Source: Oscillatoriaceae cyanobacterium Prado104 (GTDB lineage Bacteria; Cyanobacteriota; Cyanobacteriia; Cyanobacteriales; Microcoleaceae). Taken from it: a stretch of DNA of 64,000 nt. The first letter of the stretch is position 1, and every line of letters starts with the position of its first letter. The stretch covers positions 26,224 to 90,223 of the forward strand of contig JALOON010000004.1 of NCBI GenBank assembly GCA_025454405.1. Direction: 5' to 3'. A program made the position numbers and the translations under genes. Shown piece by piece: positions 53,867 through 63,774 of the stretch. The notes beneath the pieces are model-generated. The model worked only from the letters and a program-made list of their open reading frames with translations, was not told the origin of the DNA and did not search any database.

Positions 53867-54583
53867 TTACAATTCGTCGGGATTGATGTTTAATTCTCTC
53901 AATTTTTGAGCGAGTCGATCGGCTTTTTGCTGCGCTAACTCTTTTTCTTGGCGTTCCAGTTCCATTTGTTGCTGAGTTAGTTCTATTTGTTGCTGAGTTA
54001 GTTCTTTTTGCCTTGATAACTCGACATAAGACAAAAACTTCTGCCCGTCAGGCTGGTAAATTTCCAATTCTCCCGATACAGTTTCAAAACGTACTTGCAA
54101 CTGCGGGCTAACCCAACCTTCGATCGATTCAATATAATTGAGTTCTCCGTCAGTTCGCAGCCAACCCATTAACTCATTATCCACTGGATCGTAGACATAA
54201 TATTCTTCGACTCCATACTTCTGGTAAAAATTGAAAAGCTTAAACATTGCTTTCATGCGGTTGCCGGGAGAGATGATTTCAAACACAACTTGCGGGGCAA
54301 TGTTATCTTCCAGCCATTGTTTGTAGGAACCTCTGTCTCCTTTAGGTCTGCCAAACACGACCATGATATCGGGCGCTTGGCGGGTTTTGTCATTACCTTC
54401 AACTGGATACCAAAGCAAATCGCCGGCGACAAATACATGGGGATTATCTTTGAATAAGGCGTCGATACCGCCTTGAATTCTCATAATTAATTGAAATTGC
54501 TTGGTATTTTCTGACATGGGGTTGCCGTCATCTTCTGGGTAGACGATTTCGGGTGGGGTTTGAGTGGAGATTGTTGCGGTCAT
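53867..54583 (-). CDS. Uma2 family (DUF820) putative endonuclease with C-terminal coiled coil
   Basis: A 238-residue protein. NPHVFVAGDLLWYPVEGNDK, TRQAPDIMVVFGRPKGDRGS and NIAPQVVFEIISPGNRMKAM with FYQKYGVEEYYVYDP give the Uma2 pattern, with the acidic pair PD and ExxS/K. The C-terminal 50 residues are a Gln/Glu-rich coiled coil (LTQQQIELTQQQMELERQEK), common in the longer cyanobacterial Uma2 proteins. It is not closely related to the tandem pair at 9324-10563. A GAGGACTGAAGTCCTC hairpin lies just upstream (about 54640). Confidence 0.88.
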   Translation of the reverse strand: MTATISTQTPPEIVYPEDDGNPMSENTKQFQLIMRIQGGIDALFKDNPHVFVAGDLLWYPVEGNDKTRQAPDIMVVFGRPKGDRGSYKQWLEDNIAPQVVFEIISPGNRMKAMFKLFNFYQKYGVEEYYVYDPVDNELMGWLRTDGELNYIESIEGWVSPQLQVRFETVSGELEIYQPDGQKFLSYVELSRQKELTQQQIELTQQQMELERQEKELAQQKADRLAQKLRELNINPDEL

Positions 54584-54683
54584 AGGATGAGTCCTTTGCT
54601 AGCAGCATCTTGTTTGATTTTACTCTAAAGTATAGTTCGTATTGAGGACTGAAGTCCTCACTACGAACCTTAAAGATCGACTA

Positions 54684-55361
54684 TCAACTATCGACTGACT
54701 GCATTTCCCAAGCAGCTACTGCTTCCCATCCCAAACCGCGGCGGACAATAGTCGGTTCGCTTTCTGTTAAATCGATAATAGTTGAAACTCGATCGCCCGG
54801 ATCGGAACCGTCATCGACAATTACATCTACTAACTTTGACAAACAGTCAAATAGTTCTGCTTTGCCAAAGTTTGCTGCTTTGCTTGCTGCTGCCGGTGCT
54901 TCGCCTTCGTAGTCGGCACTGATGTGGGCGGATGTGGAAATAATCGGATTTCCCAATGCTTCGACAAGCGTAAAGCAAATCGGTCGATCGGGCACGCGAA
55001 TTCCTGTTGTTTTTCGTTTCGGATTCATTACCAAACGCGGCACTAACTTCGTCGCCGGCAGCAAAAATGTGTAAGGGCCGGGAATTAACCGCTTGATAAT
55101 CCTGTATGCTGGATCGCTGACGATCGCATACTCCGAAATATTTGATAGGGAAGAACACAGAAACGTCAATGGTTTATCATTGGATAGTTGCTTGATCCGC
55201 CTGACTCGTTCGACCGCAGATTTGGCATTGAGATCGCAGCCGATCGCGTAAACTGTATCTGTCGGATAAAGCATCACTGCCCCGTCTTGCAGGGCATTTT
55301 TAATCTTCTCTATCCTGTCCTTTTGGGGTGTGGTGGGATGCACTTCGTAAATAATTGCCAT
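54684..55361 (-). CDS. Sua5/YciO/YrdC family protein, threonylcarbamoyl-AMP synthase type
   Basis: A 225-residue protein starting AIIYEVHPTTPQKDRIEKIK. ALQDGAVMLYPTDTVYAIGC, RRIKQLSNDKPLTFLCSSLS, GPYTFLLPATKLVPRL, KTTGIRVPDRPICFTLVEAL, PIISTSAHI and RVSTIIDLTESEPTIVRRGL follow the family order. It belongs to the YrdC fold that makes threonylcarbamoyl-AMP for the tRNA t6A modification, but the short form without a Sua5 C-terminal domain resembles YciO, so the exact role is uncertain. Confidence 0.9.
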   Translation of the reverse strand: MAIIYEVHPTTPQKDRIEKIKNALQDGAVMLYPTDTVYAIGCDLNAKSAVERVRRIKQLSNDKPLTFLCSSLSNISEYAIVSDPAYRIIKRLIPGPYTFLLPATKLVPRLVMNPKRKTTGIRVPDRPICFTLVEALGNPIISTSAHISADYEGEAPAAASKAANFGKAELFDCLSKLVDVIVDDGSDPGDRVSTIIDLTESEPTIVRRGLGWEAVAAWEMQSVDS

Positions 55362-55433
55362 ATTAAGGTGATGCCCGGTGGGTTACTGAATGTTATCTGG
55401 AAAACGATCGACGGCGAAATTAATTGTTAACTC

Positions 55434-56939
55434 ATGAATAAAATAGCTTATTTTGAATGTCCGACCGGCATCGCTGGCGATATGTGTCTCGGTGCCCTCG
55501 TTCATGCTGGCGTACCTTTAGATTACATCGCGCAGAAACTCCAGTTGCTCGGTATTTCGGCAGAGTATCAATTGCGTGCAGAATTCGTCCACCGGAATAC
55601 TCAACAAGCAACTAAAGTTTATGTGGATTTGATGGCCGATTTGGATGCAAAAGCCGCAAATCCGGCACTCGATCCTGCGGAAACGGAATCCCCAACTTTC
55701 GATCGACGCTACCACCACCATGCGGAAGGACATTCTCACGAACATCCTCACGAACATCCTGACAGTAACGGCGAAACAGATGTCGAAATCGATCGCGCCC
55801 ATCACCGTCACTTGCCGGAAATCGAGCAAATTATTGTCTCTGCAAACTTGCCAAAACGAGTAGAAGTTTGGAGTTTGGCGGTATTTCGGAAATTGGCAGA
55901 GGCAGAAGGTGCCGTGCACGGTATCTCGCCCGACGAGGTGCACTTTCACGAGGTGGGGGCCGCCGATGCGTTAGTTGATATTGTCGGTACTTGTTTGGGT
56001 TTGGACTGGTTGGATGTTGAGGAATTTTATTTTTCGGCAATGCCGACGGGCGGGGGTACGGTGAAGGCTGCCCACGGCAGGCTGGCGGTGCCCACGCCGG
56101 CGGTGATGAAGCTGTGGGAAATGCACCGCGTGCCGGTTTACAGCAACGGGATCGAGCGCGAATTGTGTACGCCTACGGGAACAGCAATTGCTTGTACTTT
56201 GGCCCGGAGTTTCGGCGCGCCCCCGCCGATGCAAATCCACACAATCGGTTTGGGTGCCGGTTCCCGAAATCTGTCAATTCCTAATATTCTGCGCCTGTGG
56301 ATCGGGGAGAGGGGGAGAGGGGGAGAGGGGGAGAGAGGGAGAGAGGGAGAGGGGGAGAGGGGGAGAGAGGGAGAATTTCCAATGCCCAATGCCCAATCCC
56401 CAATTCCCAATGCCCAATCCCCAATCCCCAATGCCCAATCCCCAATCCCCAATCCCCAATTTCCTATTCCCAATTCCCAAGAAACAATCTGTGTCTTGGA
56501 AACGCAAATTGACGATTTGAACCCTCAGGCGATCGCGTATGTTTTTGATGCTTTGTTTGCTGCCGGAGCTCTTGATGTGTTTAGCACCCCAATTGTGATG
56601 AAAAAATCGCGGCTGGGGGTTTTGCTAACTGCGATTTGTCCCCCCGAATTGCATGAGGCTTGCGAAACAGTTATTTTTCGGGAAACTACTACTTTAGGAA
56701 TACGTAGATCGATTCAACAGAGAACGGTTTTGCACCGGGAAATTCACCAAGTGCAAACACCATACGGCGCAGTGCGCATCAAAATTGCTAAGGCCGGAAA
56801 ATCGATCGCTAACGTTCAGCCCGAATACGAAGATTGCGCCGAAATTGCCAGAGCCAACAGTATTAGTTGGCGCGAAGTTCACCGTTTGGCCCTGCAAAAT
56901 TGGTACGATCGATCGGCTGTTGAAACCAGATCTTCCTAA
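55434..56939 (+). CDS. larC: Nickel-pincer cofactor biosynthesis protein LarC with repeat insertion
   Basis: A 501-residue protein. LarC inserts nickel into the pincer cofactor of lactate racemase-type enzymes. [20 protein letters not shown] opens it; a His-rich metal-binding stretch ([20 protein letters not shown], about 92-111) follows; [20 protein letters not shown] and [20 protein letters not shown] are in the first half. The second half has [20 protein letters not shown] and [20 protein letters not shown]. Between the halves is an in-frame insertion of about 60 residues of spacer-repeat origin ([13 protein letters not shown], then [20 protein letters not shown]). No larA, larB or larE is in the window. 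Confidence 0.92.
   Translation: MNKIAYFECPTGIAGDMCLGALVHAGVPLDYIAQKLQLLGISAEYQLRAEFVHRNTQQATKVYVDLMADLDAKAANPALDPAETESPTFDRRYHHHAEGHSHEHPHEHPDSNGETDVEIDRAHHRHLPEIEQIIVSANLPKRVEVWSLAVFRKLAEAEGAVHGISPDEVHFHEVGAADALVDIVGTCLGLDWLDVEEFYFSAMPTGGGTVKAAHGRLAVPTPAVMKLWEMHRVPVYSNGIERELCTPTGTAIACTLARSFGAPPPMQIHTIGLGAGSRNLSIPNILRLWIGERGRGGEGERGREGEGERGREGEFPMPNAQSPIPNAQSPIPNAQSPIPNPQFPIPNSQETICVLETQIDDLNPQAIAYVFDALFAAGALDVFSTPIVMKKSRLGVLLTAICPPELHEACETVIFRETTTLGIRRSIQQRTVLHREIHQVQTPYGAVRIKIAKAGKSIANVQPEYEDCAEIARANSISWREVHRLALQNWYDRSAVETRSS
56298..56484. repeat. Repeat-derived insertion inside larC
   Basis: A run of GGGGAGA/GGGAGAG units (56303-56372) is followed by CCCAATGCCCAATCCCCAAT-type heptamers (56378-56480). 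These are the same motifs that fill intergenic spacers in this genome, here read in frame and kept free of stops. Confidence 0.85.
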
Positions 56940-58339
56940 TACTCGCGCAACAGATCCGAATCCGCGCAACATTAATTTATTTGGATTTAGCGGCGCGTAC
57001 CTGACGGCTATCTGTAGCATTTTAACAATTCATTAAACCGATCGAACGCGCCGATCGTGCAGAAATCTTACCAACCGAATTGCTCGCTCAAATTTTTAGA
57101 TGCAAATAGCAATATTTTTGTCAAGTAACTCTGTACCTATCCGCTCAATTGACAGTAATATTTCTTTACTTTTTGCGAGCCTGTATTGCACAAATTCTTG
57201 CTTATTGAGTCTTTTTTAAGATTTAATACCAAATTATCTGGTAAATCTGTTGGCAATTATGGGCACTAGAAAATGCCTTTTGCGGGCATTTTTACCTAAA
57301 AAAAACTACGATGCGGATTTTCTTCATCTTTCCTTCATCGGAACTTCACAATTATCTGGAATATTACGGTGCTATTTTAAAGATTTTGTAAAGATGCCAC
57401 CCAAACTGTAGCCATCCTAGCCATTGTGTAGGTTATGATAAGGTCCTAATGTCGCAACACTTACGCAATTACCGCAATTCTCTCATTAAATAAAAAATCC
57501 GAGATTCTTAAAATTTTGAAAAAAGGTTAAAAGAGAAAATTTTACCTATTTCGCAGCCCTGAATTGAGGATAAATCTAGAGAGATTGCACCCAGATAAAA
57601 GTGTATTTTGGTAACTGGCATCATCCCTATTTTCCTGTAGGAAGAGGCTAGTTAAGCGGCATTTCATAAGTCACTGTAAAGTTATTTGCTTTCCCTTTCT
57701 GAGCCGCGCCAATGCTTCAGGACTTGCGAGCTCCAAACCGAACCAACTAAATTTTTAGGGAGAGCGAGGGCTTTAAGGAAATATTTTGCTCGAACAACTA
57801 AGTTTCTATGTCGGAAGCGGAGGTTTTTTAGATAGATCGAAATTAAAGCCTGCAGTTTGAGACATTAGCGATCGAGTTTTCAGCCCAGTGTCCAACCAAA
57901 ACCCCAGCCAAAATCCTAACCAAAATCCTAACCTTGGCTGTGCGCGATCGACCCGTTGTTACCGCTAATCTATTTGCAATACAGCCAAAAGACTCAAACT
58001 TTAATTACAAGTTCCCTATAAGTTGAGCTTTTGTGTTGGCAATTTGCAAACTAACTGCACGCTAACAGCAAACAATGAAACAGGAGAAACTGAAAATGGG
58101 TAGCGATTCGATCGAAATGCGATGGTGCGCGATGGCTTGTTTCATGCAGATTTATTGAGTTTGAGAATTGTTGGCAATTTCAGAGAGTAAATTCTGGTCA
58201 GCCAGCTCGACCGGCAATTAACCGAGTTCGCTCCTTAAGCTGTTTTTCAAACAGTCAGCTTAAAAGAGCTGCGGTTTAATTTCAACAAAAATGCGAAGCT
58301 GCTAATAACTCAATTCAAGAAATTATCCAGGGGTAGGCA
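56940..58339. other. 1.4-kb gene-free region upstream of the HetC-like transporter
   Basis: No convincing gene on either strand. It is AT-rich in the first 700 bases. A 27-codon frame at 58075-58158 (starts MKQEKLKMGS) follows no clear ribosome site and is not supported. The length suggests a long leader or a distant regulated promoter for the transporter; no riboswitch class is recognised. Confidence 0.5.
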
Positions 58340-61300
58340 ATGAAAAAAGATTTGTGGATGCAGAATTACTCAGCCCGAACGCCAGAATCGCAGATTGTTT
58401 CAGCCATTGAAAGACTCTTAGAAGCTCCAGATGCAGAACCGAGCTTAATTTCCAAATTAAGCAGCGCATCAAAAACTTTGGAATTTCAGCTAGGAGACGA
58501 GATAACCAAATATCAAAACCCTGAAAATAACAGCAATTTACCAGAAAATCAACGGGATGATTCTCAAACCCGTAGCTTTGCCACCAGCAATTTTTATTTA
58601 GTTTGCGAAGGTCGAGTCAGGCTGCTAGCACAAGAAACATCTCAACAGCAAGAAGTTTCAGCAGCAGTATTGGAAAGCGGAGCAATATTCGGGGCAGATG
58701 ACTTATTTATTGACAGCGCGCTGCCTTACAGAGCAATTGCCGCCAGTACCTGCCAAATCGCCCGGATCGATCGCGCCAAATTTCAATCAATTTTACAGCA
58801 GTTTCCCCAACTGCAACAGCGGTTGGATCGACAATTTCAAGAACGCCAAAAACTCATCTTTTTTAAAACAGAAACAGAAGTGCGATCGCTCAATATTCAA
58901 CAACAGCAAACCCTGTGGTCGCACCTGTTGCCTTACTTAGAAGAAATCCGCATTCCAGCAGGCATTGCAGTTGCCGACAACTGCCAAAAATCCCCCAGTC
59001 ATTTTTGGCTGCGCAGCGGTCAAATCCAAGGTTTAGAAGCCCCCCTAGCAGGCAGTAGCTGGGGCTATCCAGACCCCGTACCAGACAACTGGAGGGCTCA
59101 AACAAACTTAGTAATTTACCGCATCGAATCCCAACAGTGGGAACTCGCAAAAGCAGCAGTAGCAGCAGACAACAATTCACCGCCGAAAATCATCCGCAAA
59201 TCTCGTACTTTAACCTTACTCACTCCCCGCCAAAATTCCAAATCCGGCACAACAAACGAGCAGCCAACAGCATCCAAAACTCCGGATGCAAAACCGGGAT
59301 CGAGAAGCGTTATCTTTCCCAAACCCAAACAGCGCAAGTGGTTTGGGTTCGGATTTCCCTTCGTGCAACAGCAAAGCGCGTCAGATTGCGGGGCGGCTTG
59401 CTTGGCGATGATTTCCGAATATTGGGGTAAAAAATACACCATCAATTACCTGCGCGAAATAGCAGAAGTCGGCCGCAGCGGCACTTCTCCCAAAATGCTC
59501 GCTAAAGCTGCCGAAAATTTGGGATTTCAAGCCCGTCCCGTGCGCGCATCTTTAACGCCCCTCCGCAATCAAAATCCTTGGATCGCTCACTGGCAAGGCA
59601 ATCATTATGTCGTAGTTTGCCGCTTCCGCAACCATCAAGTTTTAGTTGCCGATCCCGCCGCAGGGAAGCGGTGGATGAGCGTGAAAACTTTTAGCGAGAA
59701 TTGGACTGGCTACGCTATCATTTTAGACCCCACCCCGCAGCTATACCGCAACCGCAATGTCGAAAACAAAGGCATCAAAACTCAAAACTTTATCGGCATA
59801 GTCTGGCCCTATCGAGGCATTATCCTGCAAATTTTGGCAGCCTCTTTGTTCATCCAACTGTTCGGATTAATTACACCCTTATTTACCCAAGTAATCCTCG
59901 ACAAAGTAGTTGTCAGTAAAAGCCTCGTTACCCTGCATGTATTTGCGATCGGTCTTTTATTGTTCGGTATTTGGCGGCTGCTGCTAACCGCTACCAGACA
60001 ATACTTGCTCGATTACCTTTCCAACCGAATTGACCTCACTTTAGTCAGCGGTTTTATCAATCACACTCTCAGTTTGCCCATCAAATTCTTTGAATCGCGC
60101 CACGTCGGGGACATCTTGACGCGAGTTCAGGAAAATCAAAAAATTCAAGCATTTTTGACCCGCCAAGCGATTACTGCATGGTTGGATGCTTTGATGGCAA
60201 TCGTTTACATCGGGTTGATGGTTTACTACAACTGGAAGTTGGCATTGTTGGTGCTGGCTTTAATTCCGCCCATTGTAATTTTGACTTTGGCTGCAACTCC
60301 CCTGCTGCGGCAAGTATCGCGGGATATTTTTAACGAAGGTGCCAAGCAAAACTCATCTTTGGTAGAAATGATTTCGGGGATTTCTACGATTAAATCAACA
60401 GCGGCCGATCGAGAAATGCGCTGGCGCTGGGAAGACCAACTAACAGAAATGATTAATGCCAAATTTCGCGGGCAAAAGTTGGCAAATTCCTTGCAAGTCA
60501 TCGGGGGATCTGTTAATACTTTAGGCAGCACGGTTTTGCTGTGGTACGGAGCCATGTTAGTAATTCAAGACCAACTGACGATCGGTCAATTTGTGGCTTT
60601 TAACATGATGGTCGGCAGCGTGATTTCTCCGGTACTTTCCGTGGTAGGATTGTGGGATGAGTTTCAAGAAGTTTTAGTTTCGATCGAACGCTTGGATGAC
60701 GTTTTTGCGACTCAACCCGAAGAAAGTTTTGACACACCGATGCTGGTACTGCCCCGCATTCAGGGAAATGTCAAATTTGAAAATGTTTGTTTCCGCTATT
60801 CTCAAAATGACGAACGCCACACGCTGCAAAATATTTCCTTTGAAGTAGAAGCCGGCGAAACTATTGCCATTGTCGGCCGCAGCGGTTCCGGCAAGAGCAC
60901 TTTGGTGAAATTATTGCAAGGTTTTTACTATCCAGAAACCGGAAGGCTGACTGTTGACGGCCACGATATCCGGCACGTTTCACCTCAATCGCTGCGGAGT
61001 CAATTGGGCGTGGTTCCTCAAGATTGTTTCTTGTTTTCCGGCACGATTTTGGAAAATATTGTGCTGTATAAAAACGGGCCAACTTCTCTTTACCAAAACG
61101 AGCAAACCAAAGAGGCAGATTTTGCAATTTGCGAACGGGCGATCGAAGTTGCTAAACTTGCAGAAGCTCACCAATTTATCCAAGATATGCCGCTAGGATA
61201 TCAAACTCCTGTGGGGGAAAGGGGAGCCAGTTTATCCGGCGGACAGCGGCAGCGAATCGCGATCGCCCGCGCTCTTTTAGGCGATCCCCGGATCTTGATT

Positions 61301-61540
61301 TTAGACGAAGCAACTTCTTCGCTGGATACTGAATCGGAACGCAGGTTCCAACAAAATCTGGCACGAATCAGCCGCGATCGCACTGTTTTTATCATCGCTC
61401 ACCGACTCTCTACGGTGCGCAATGCCGATCGAATTTTAGTTCTCGATAAGGGAATTCTAGCCGAACAAGGAACGCACGATCGATTGATGGACGATCGGGG
61501 ACTTTACTACCATCTCGCCCAGCAACAACTCGCTCTTTAA
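58340..61540 (+). CDS. HetC-like peptidase-containing ABC transporter
   Basis: A 1066-residue exporter starting after GGGGTAGGCA. Domains in order: two cyclic-nucleotide-binding-like parts (about 25-175, FYLVCEGRVRLLA; and about 185-270); C39 peptidase about 335-465 with Cys350 (QQQSASDCGAACLAM), His422 (GNHYVVV) and Asp438 (VADPAAG); six-helix membrane domain about 485-770; nucleotide-binding domain with GRSGSGKST (about 848), LSGGQRQRIAIARALLG (about 965) and ILDEATSSLD. The layout and length match HetC of heterocyst-forming species and bacteriocin exporters that cut double-glycine leaders. The HlyD gene downstream is its likely partner. Confidence 0.92.
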   Translation: MKKDLWMQNYSARTPESQIVSAIERLLEAPDAEPSLISKLSSASKTLEFQLGDEITKYQNPENNSNLPENQRDDSQTRSFATSNFYLVCEGRVRLLAQETSQQQEVSAAVLESGAIFGADDLFIDSALPYRAIAASTCQIARIDRAKFQSILQQFPQLQQRLDRQFQERQKLIFFKTETEVRSLNIQQQQTLWSHLLPYLEEIRIPAGIAVADNCQKSPSHFWLRSGQIQGLEAPLAGSSWGYPDPVPDNWRAQTNLVIYRIESQQWELAKAAVAADNNSPPKIIRKSRTLTLLTPRQNSKSGTTNEQPTASKTPDAKPGSRSVIFPKPKQRKWFGFGFPFVQQQSASDCGAACLAMISEYWGKKYTINYLREIAEVGRSGTSPKMLAKAAENLGFQARPVRASLTPLRNQNPWIAHWQGNHYVVVCRFRNHQVLVADPAAGKRWMSVKTFSENWTGYAIILDPTPQLYRNRNVENKGIKTQNFIGIVWPYRGIILQILAASLFIQLFGLITPLFTQVILDKVVVSKSLVTLHVFAIGLLLFGIWRLLLTATRQYLLDYLSNRIDLTLVSGFINHTLSLPIKFFESRHVGDILTRVQENQKIQAFLTRQAITAWLDALMAIVYIGLMVYYNWKLALLVLALIPPIVILTLAATPLLRQVSRDIFNEGAKQNSSLVEMISGISTIKSTAADREMRWRWEDQLTEMINAKFRGQKLANSLQVIGGSVNTLGSTVLLWYGAMLVIQDQLTIGQFVAFNMMVGSVISPVLSVVGLWDEFQEVLVSIERLDDVFATQPEESFDTPMLVLPRIQGNVKFENVCFRYSQNDERHTLQNISFEVEAGETIAIVGRSGSGKSTLVKLLQGFYYPETGRLTVDGHDIRHVSPQSLRSQLGVVPQDCFLFSGTILENIVLYKNGPTSLYQNEQTKEADFAICERAIEVAKLAEAHQFIQDMPLGYQTPVGERGASLSGGQRQRIAIARALLGDPRILILDEATSSLDTESERRFQQNLARISRDRTVFIIAHRLSTVRNADRILVLDKGILAEQGTHDRLMDDRGLYYHLAQQQLAL

Positions 61541-61974
61541 GGGATCGGGAAAAGCGGCAGAGGGAAACGTACAAAGCGTGTCAGAACCTGTCTGGCGATA
61601 CAAGCATCATAGGTTTGTAGTAAGGACTTCAGTCCATGCTTGTAAAGTTAGGCAAAATGCAGACTCAAGCCCTCACTACAAACATCTTTGAGGATAGCCG
61701 ACCGACAGAACGCGATCTCAACTTAACTCTAAAACATTTGTATCTCTGGTTACTTGCGCCCGCCTAAATCCTCTTCTAAATCCTCCTTAAGAGGGGGGAC
61801 TTTGCAGAGTTTCGGCTCTACCTTTAGATGGGTACTTGAAACGCTACCTGTTCTCTTTGGTTAAAGGGAGGTAAAGAAAATCGAACTCCCTATTCCCTCC
61901 GCTTCGCCAATTACCAATTACCAATTACCAATCACCAACTACCAATTGCTAATCACTAATTTGGAGGAAAAGCC
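61541..61974. repeat. Spacer with GGACTTCAGTCC-type and heptamer repeats
   Basis: A GTTTGTAGTAAGGACTTCAG / CTCACTACAAAC inverted pair spans 61613-61684, a fragment of the TCCCCCTTAAAAAGGGGG palindrome family (CTCCTTAAGAGGGGGGACTTTG) is at about 61783, and AATTACC heptamers fill 61908-61960. A GGAGG ribosome site for the HlyD gene ends it. No gene. Confidence 0.8.
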
Positions 61975-63774
61975 ATGCTTTCCGAAGATGCCAACAAATT
62001 ATGCGCCACTCCAAACCAAATAGCTGAAGTCTCGGGAGCGATAGCTTCAAGACAAGAAAACGAAGTTAAAAAAGAAGAGCGATCGGCCCAAACAGCAACT
62101 CACCAACAAGCTGCTTATCAAACTAATGGCTCAATTTATCTGGCAAATTTTTCCAATACCCCCGATAATTGGTCAACTTCTTTGCAGTCAGTTCTCGATC
62201 GACCCCCGGTATCTTTTCCCCAGCGGTTGATGTTAGGAGGAATGGTTTTTTCCCTGGCATTTGTAGCTTGGGCAACTTTCGGCAAAATTGATGAAGTAGG
62301 CCAAGCTAAAGGCAAATTAGTTCCCAAAGGTGATGTTTACAAAATTCACTCGATCGAAACGGGAAAAATTGTTAACTTGCCTGTTAAAGAAGGCCAAAAA
62401 GTCAAAGCCGGACAATTGCTAGCAGAATTAGATCCGGAAACGGCTGCTAGCGAAGTCGATAGACTCGAAAAAATGCTCGGCGGTTATCAAATTCAATTGA
62501 TGCAAGTGCAAAGTTCGATCGAACGCACCCGCCTCGAAGCCCAAGCCAGCCAAGCTATCGCCGCAGCAGACAAACGCGGTGCCGAAGCTGCCATCGCCCG
62601 CGCCAGCGCAGCCGTTGCTACAGCAGAGGCTCAAATCGAGCAACTGCAAGCCGATGCAGCATCCCAGCAAGCCCGCCAACAGCAACTCAAACCTTTAGAA
62701 AAGCACGCCGGAGATTTGCTGTCGCAGCTAGAAGCAGATGTGGCATCCCAAAAAAGGCGGCGCGATAAGGTAAAACCGCTGCAACAAAAGACTCAAAATT
62801 TGCTCGCGCAACTGCAAGCAAAAGTGGCAGCCCACAAAGAACGAATTTCGCGGATCGAACCTTTAGTCAAAGAAGGTGCACTGTCAAAAGAGGTTTTGTT
62901 TCAAGCCGAGGAAGCTTTGCGGGAGAGCGAAAACGCTGTCATTAGAAGTCAATTGGGAGAAGAAACACAAGCCGACGATCGCGCTTTTGAGATCGAACAA
63001 ACCGTGCGCGATCGGATTAGCGCTACCATCAGGAGCCAACTTGCCGACACCACTCAAGTAAAAGAAAAACTGTTTGAAGTCGAGCAAACTTTGCGCGATC
63101 GAACCAGCGCGATCGAGCGCACTAAAGGCGAACTTGCCGAAAAATCCGCAGAGTTCGATCGGCTGCAAGCCGAAGCTGCCAGCCAGCAAGCAGCAGCGCG
63201 CCAAACTCAGTTAGAAAAAGAGCAAAAAATTCAGCAATTAGAAATGGATTTAACTCAAGTTAAATCCAAAATTGCCGAAACCCAAACTTTGCTCGTTCAA
63301 GCTAACAGTAAATTGAAACAAAGATTTCTTTACGCTCCCGTCAATGGCATTGTATCTGCACTGAACATTCACAACACCGGCGAAGTAGTGGCACCAGGTC
63401 AAACAATTGCCGAAGTAATTCCCCACAATGCACCCCTCGTTCTATCTGTCAATCTCCCCAATCAAGAAGCAGGTTTTGTCAAAACAGGAATGCCGGTGCA
63501 AGTCAAATTCGATGCTTTTCCCTATCAAAACTACGGCGTGATTCCGGGCAAAGTTATCTCGATTTCACCGGATAGCAAAAATGACGAACGGCTGGGAGTT
63601 GTCTACCGCGTTGAAGTCAGTATCGATCGCGATTCTGTAACAGCAAACCAGCGGACTTGGAAACTCAAAGCAGGTCAAACTGCCAGCGCCGAAATAGTCA
63701 TCCGCCAGCGATCCGTAGCCGAAATTTTGCTCGATCCCCTCCAACAATTGCAAAAAGGCGGTATGAGTTTGTAG
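61975..63774 (+). CDS. HlyD family membrane-fusion adaptor
   Basis: A 599-residue adaptor linking an inner-membrane exporter to an outer-membrane channel. The ATG follows TTGGAGGAAAAGCC. Residues 1-80 are cytoplasmic, then a membrane helix (LMLGGMVFSLAFVAWATFG, about 84-102), the first lipoyl half (GDVYKIHSIETGKIVNLPVK, EGQKVKAGQLLAELDPETA), a very long coiled coil of about 270 residues rich in Ala, Gln and Glu, the second lipoyl half (RFLYAPVNGIVSALNIHNTG) and a beta-barrel (GFVKTGMPVQVKFDAFPYQN). It is encoded after the HetC-like transporter, so the pair forms a type I secretion system. Confidence 0.93.
   Translation: MLSEDANKLCATPNQIAEVSGAIASRQENEVKKEERSAQTATHQQAAYQTNGSIYLANFSNTPDNWSTSLQSVLDRPPVSFPQRLMLGGMVFSLAFVAWATFGKIDEVGQAKGKLVPKGDVYKIHSIETGKIVNLPVKEGQKVKAGQLLAELDPETAASEVDRLEKMLGGYQIQLMQVQSSIERTRLEAQASQAIAAADKRGAEAAIARASAAVATAEAQIEQLQADAASQQARQQQLKPLEKHAGDLLSQLEADVASQKRRRDKVKPLQQKTQNLLAQLQAKVAAHKERISRIEPLVKEGALSKEVLFQAEEALRESENAVIRSQLGEETQADDRAFEIEQTVRDRISATIRSQLADTTQVKEKLFEVEQTLRDRTSAIERTKGELAEKSAEFDRLQAEAASQQAAARQTQLEKEQKIQQLEMDLTQVKSKIAETQTLLVQANSKLKQRFLYAPVNGIVSALNIHNTGEVVAPGQTIAEVIPHNAPLVLSVNLPNQEAGFVKTGMPVQVKFDAFPYQNYGVIPGKVISISPDSKNDERLGVVYRVEVSIDRDSVTANQRTWKLKAGQTASAEIVIRQRSVAEILLDPLQQLQKGGMSL

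Noticed and set aside
58075..58158. 27-residue small protein upstream of the exporter
   Set aside because: No clear ribosome site, no recognisable sequence and no way to show conservation here.
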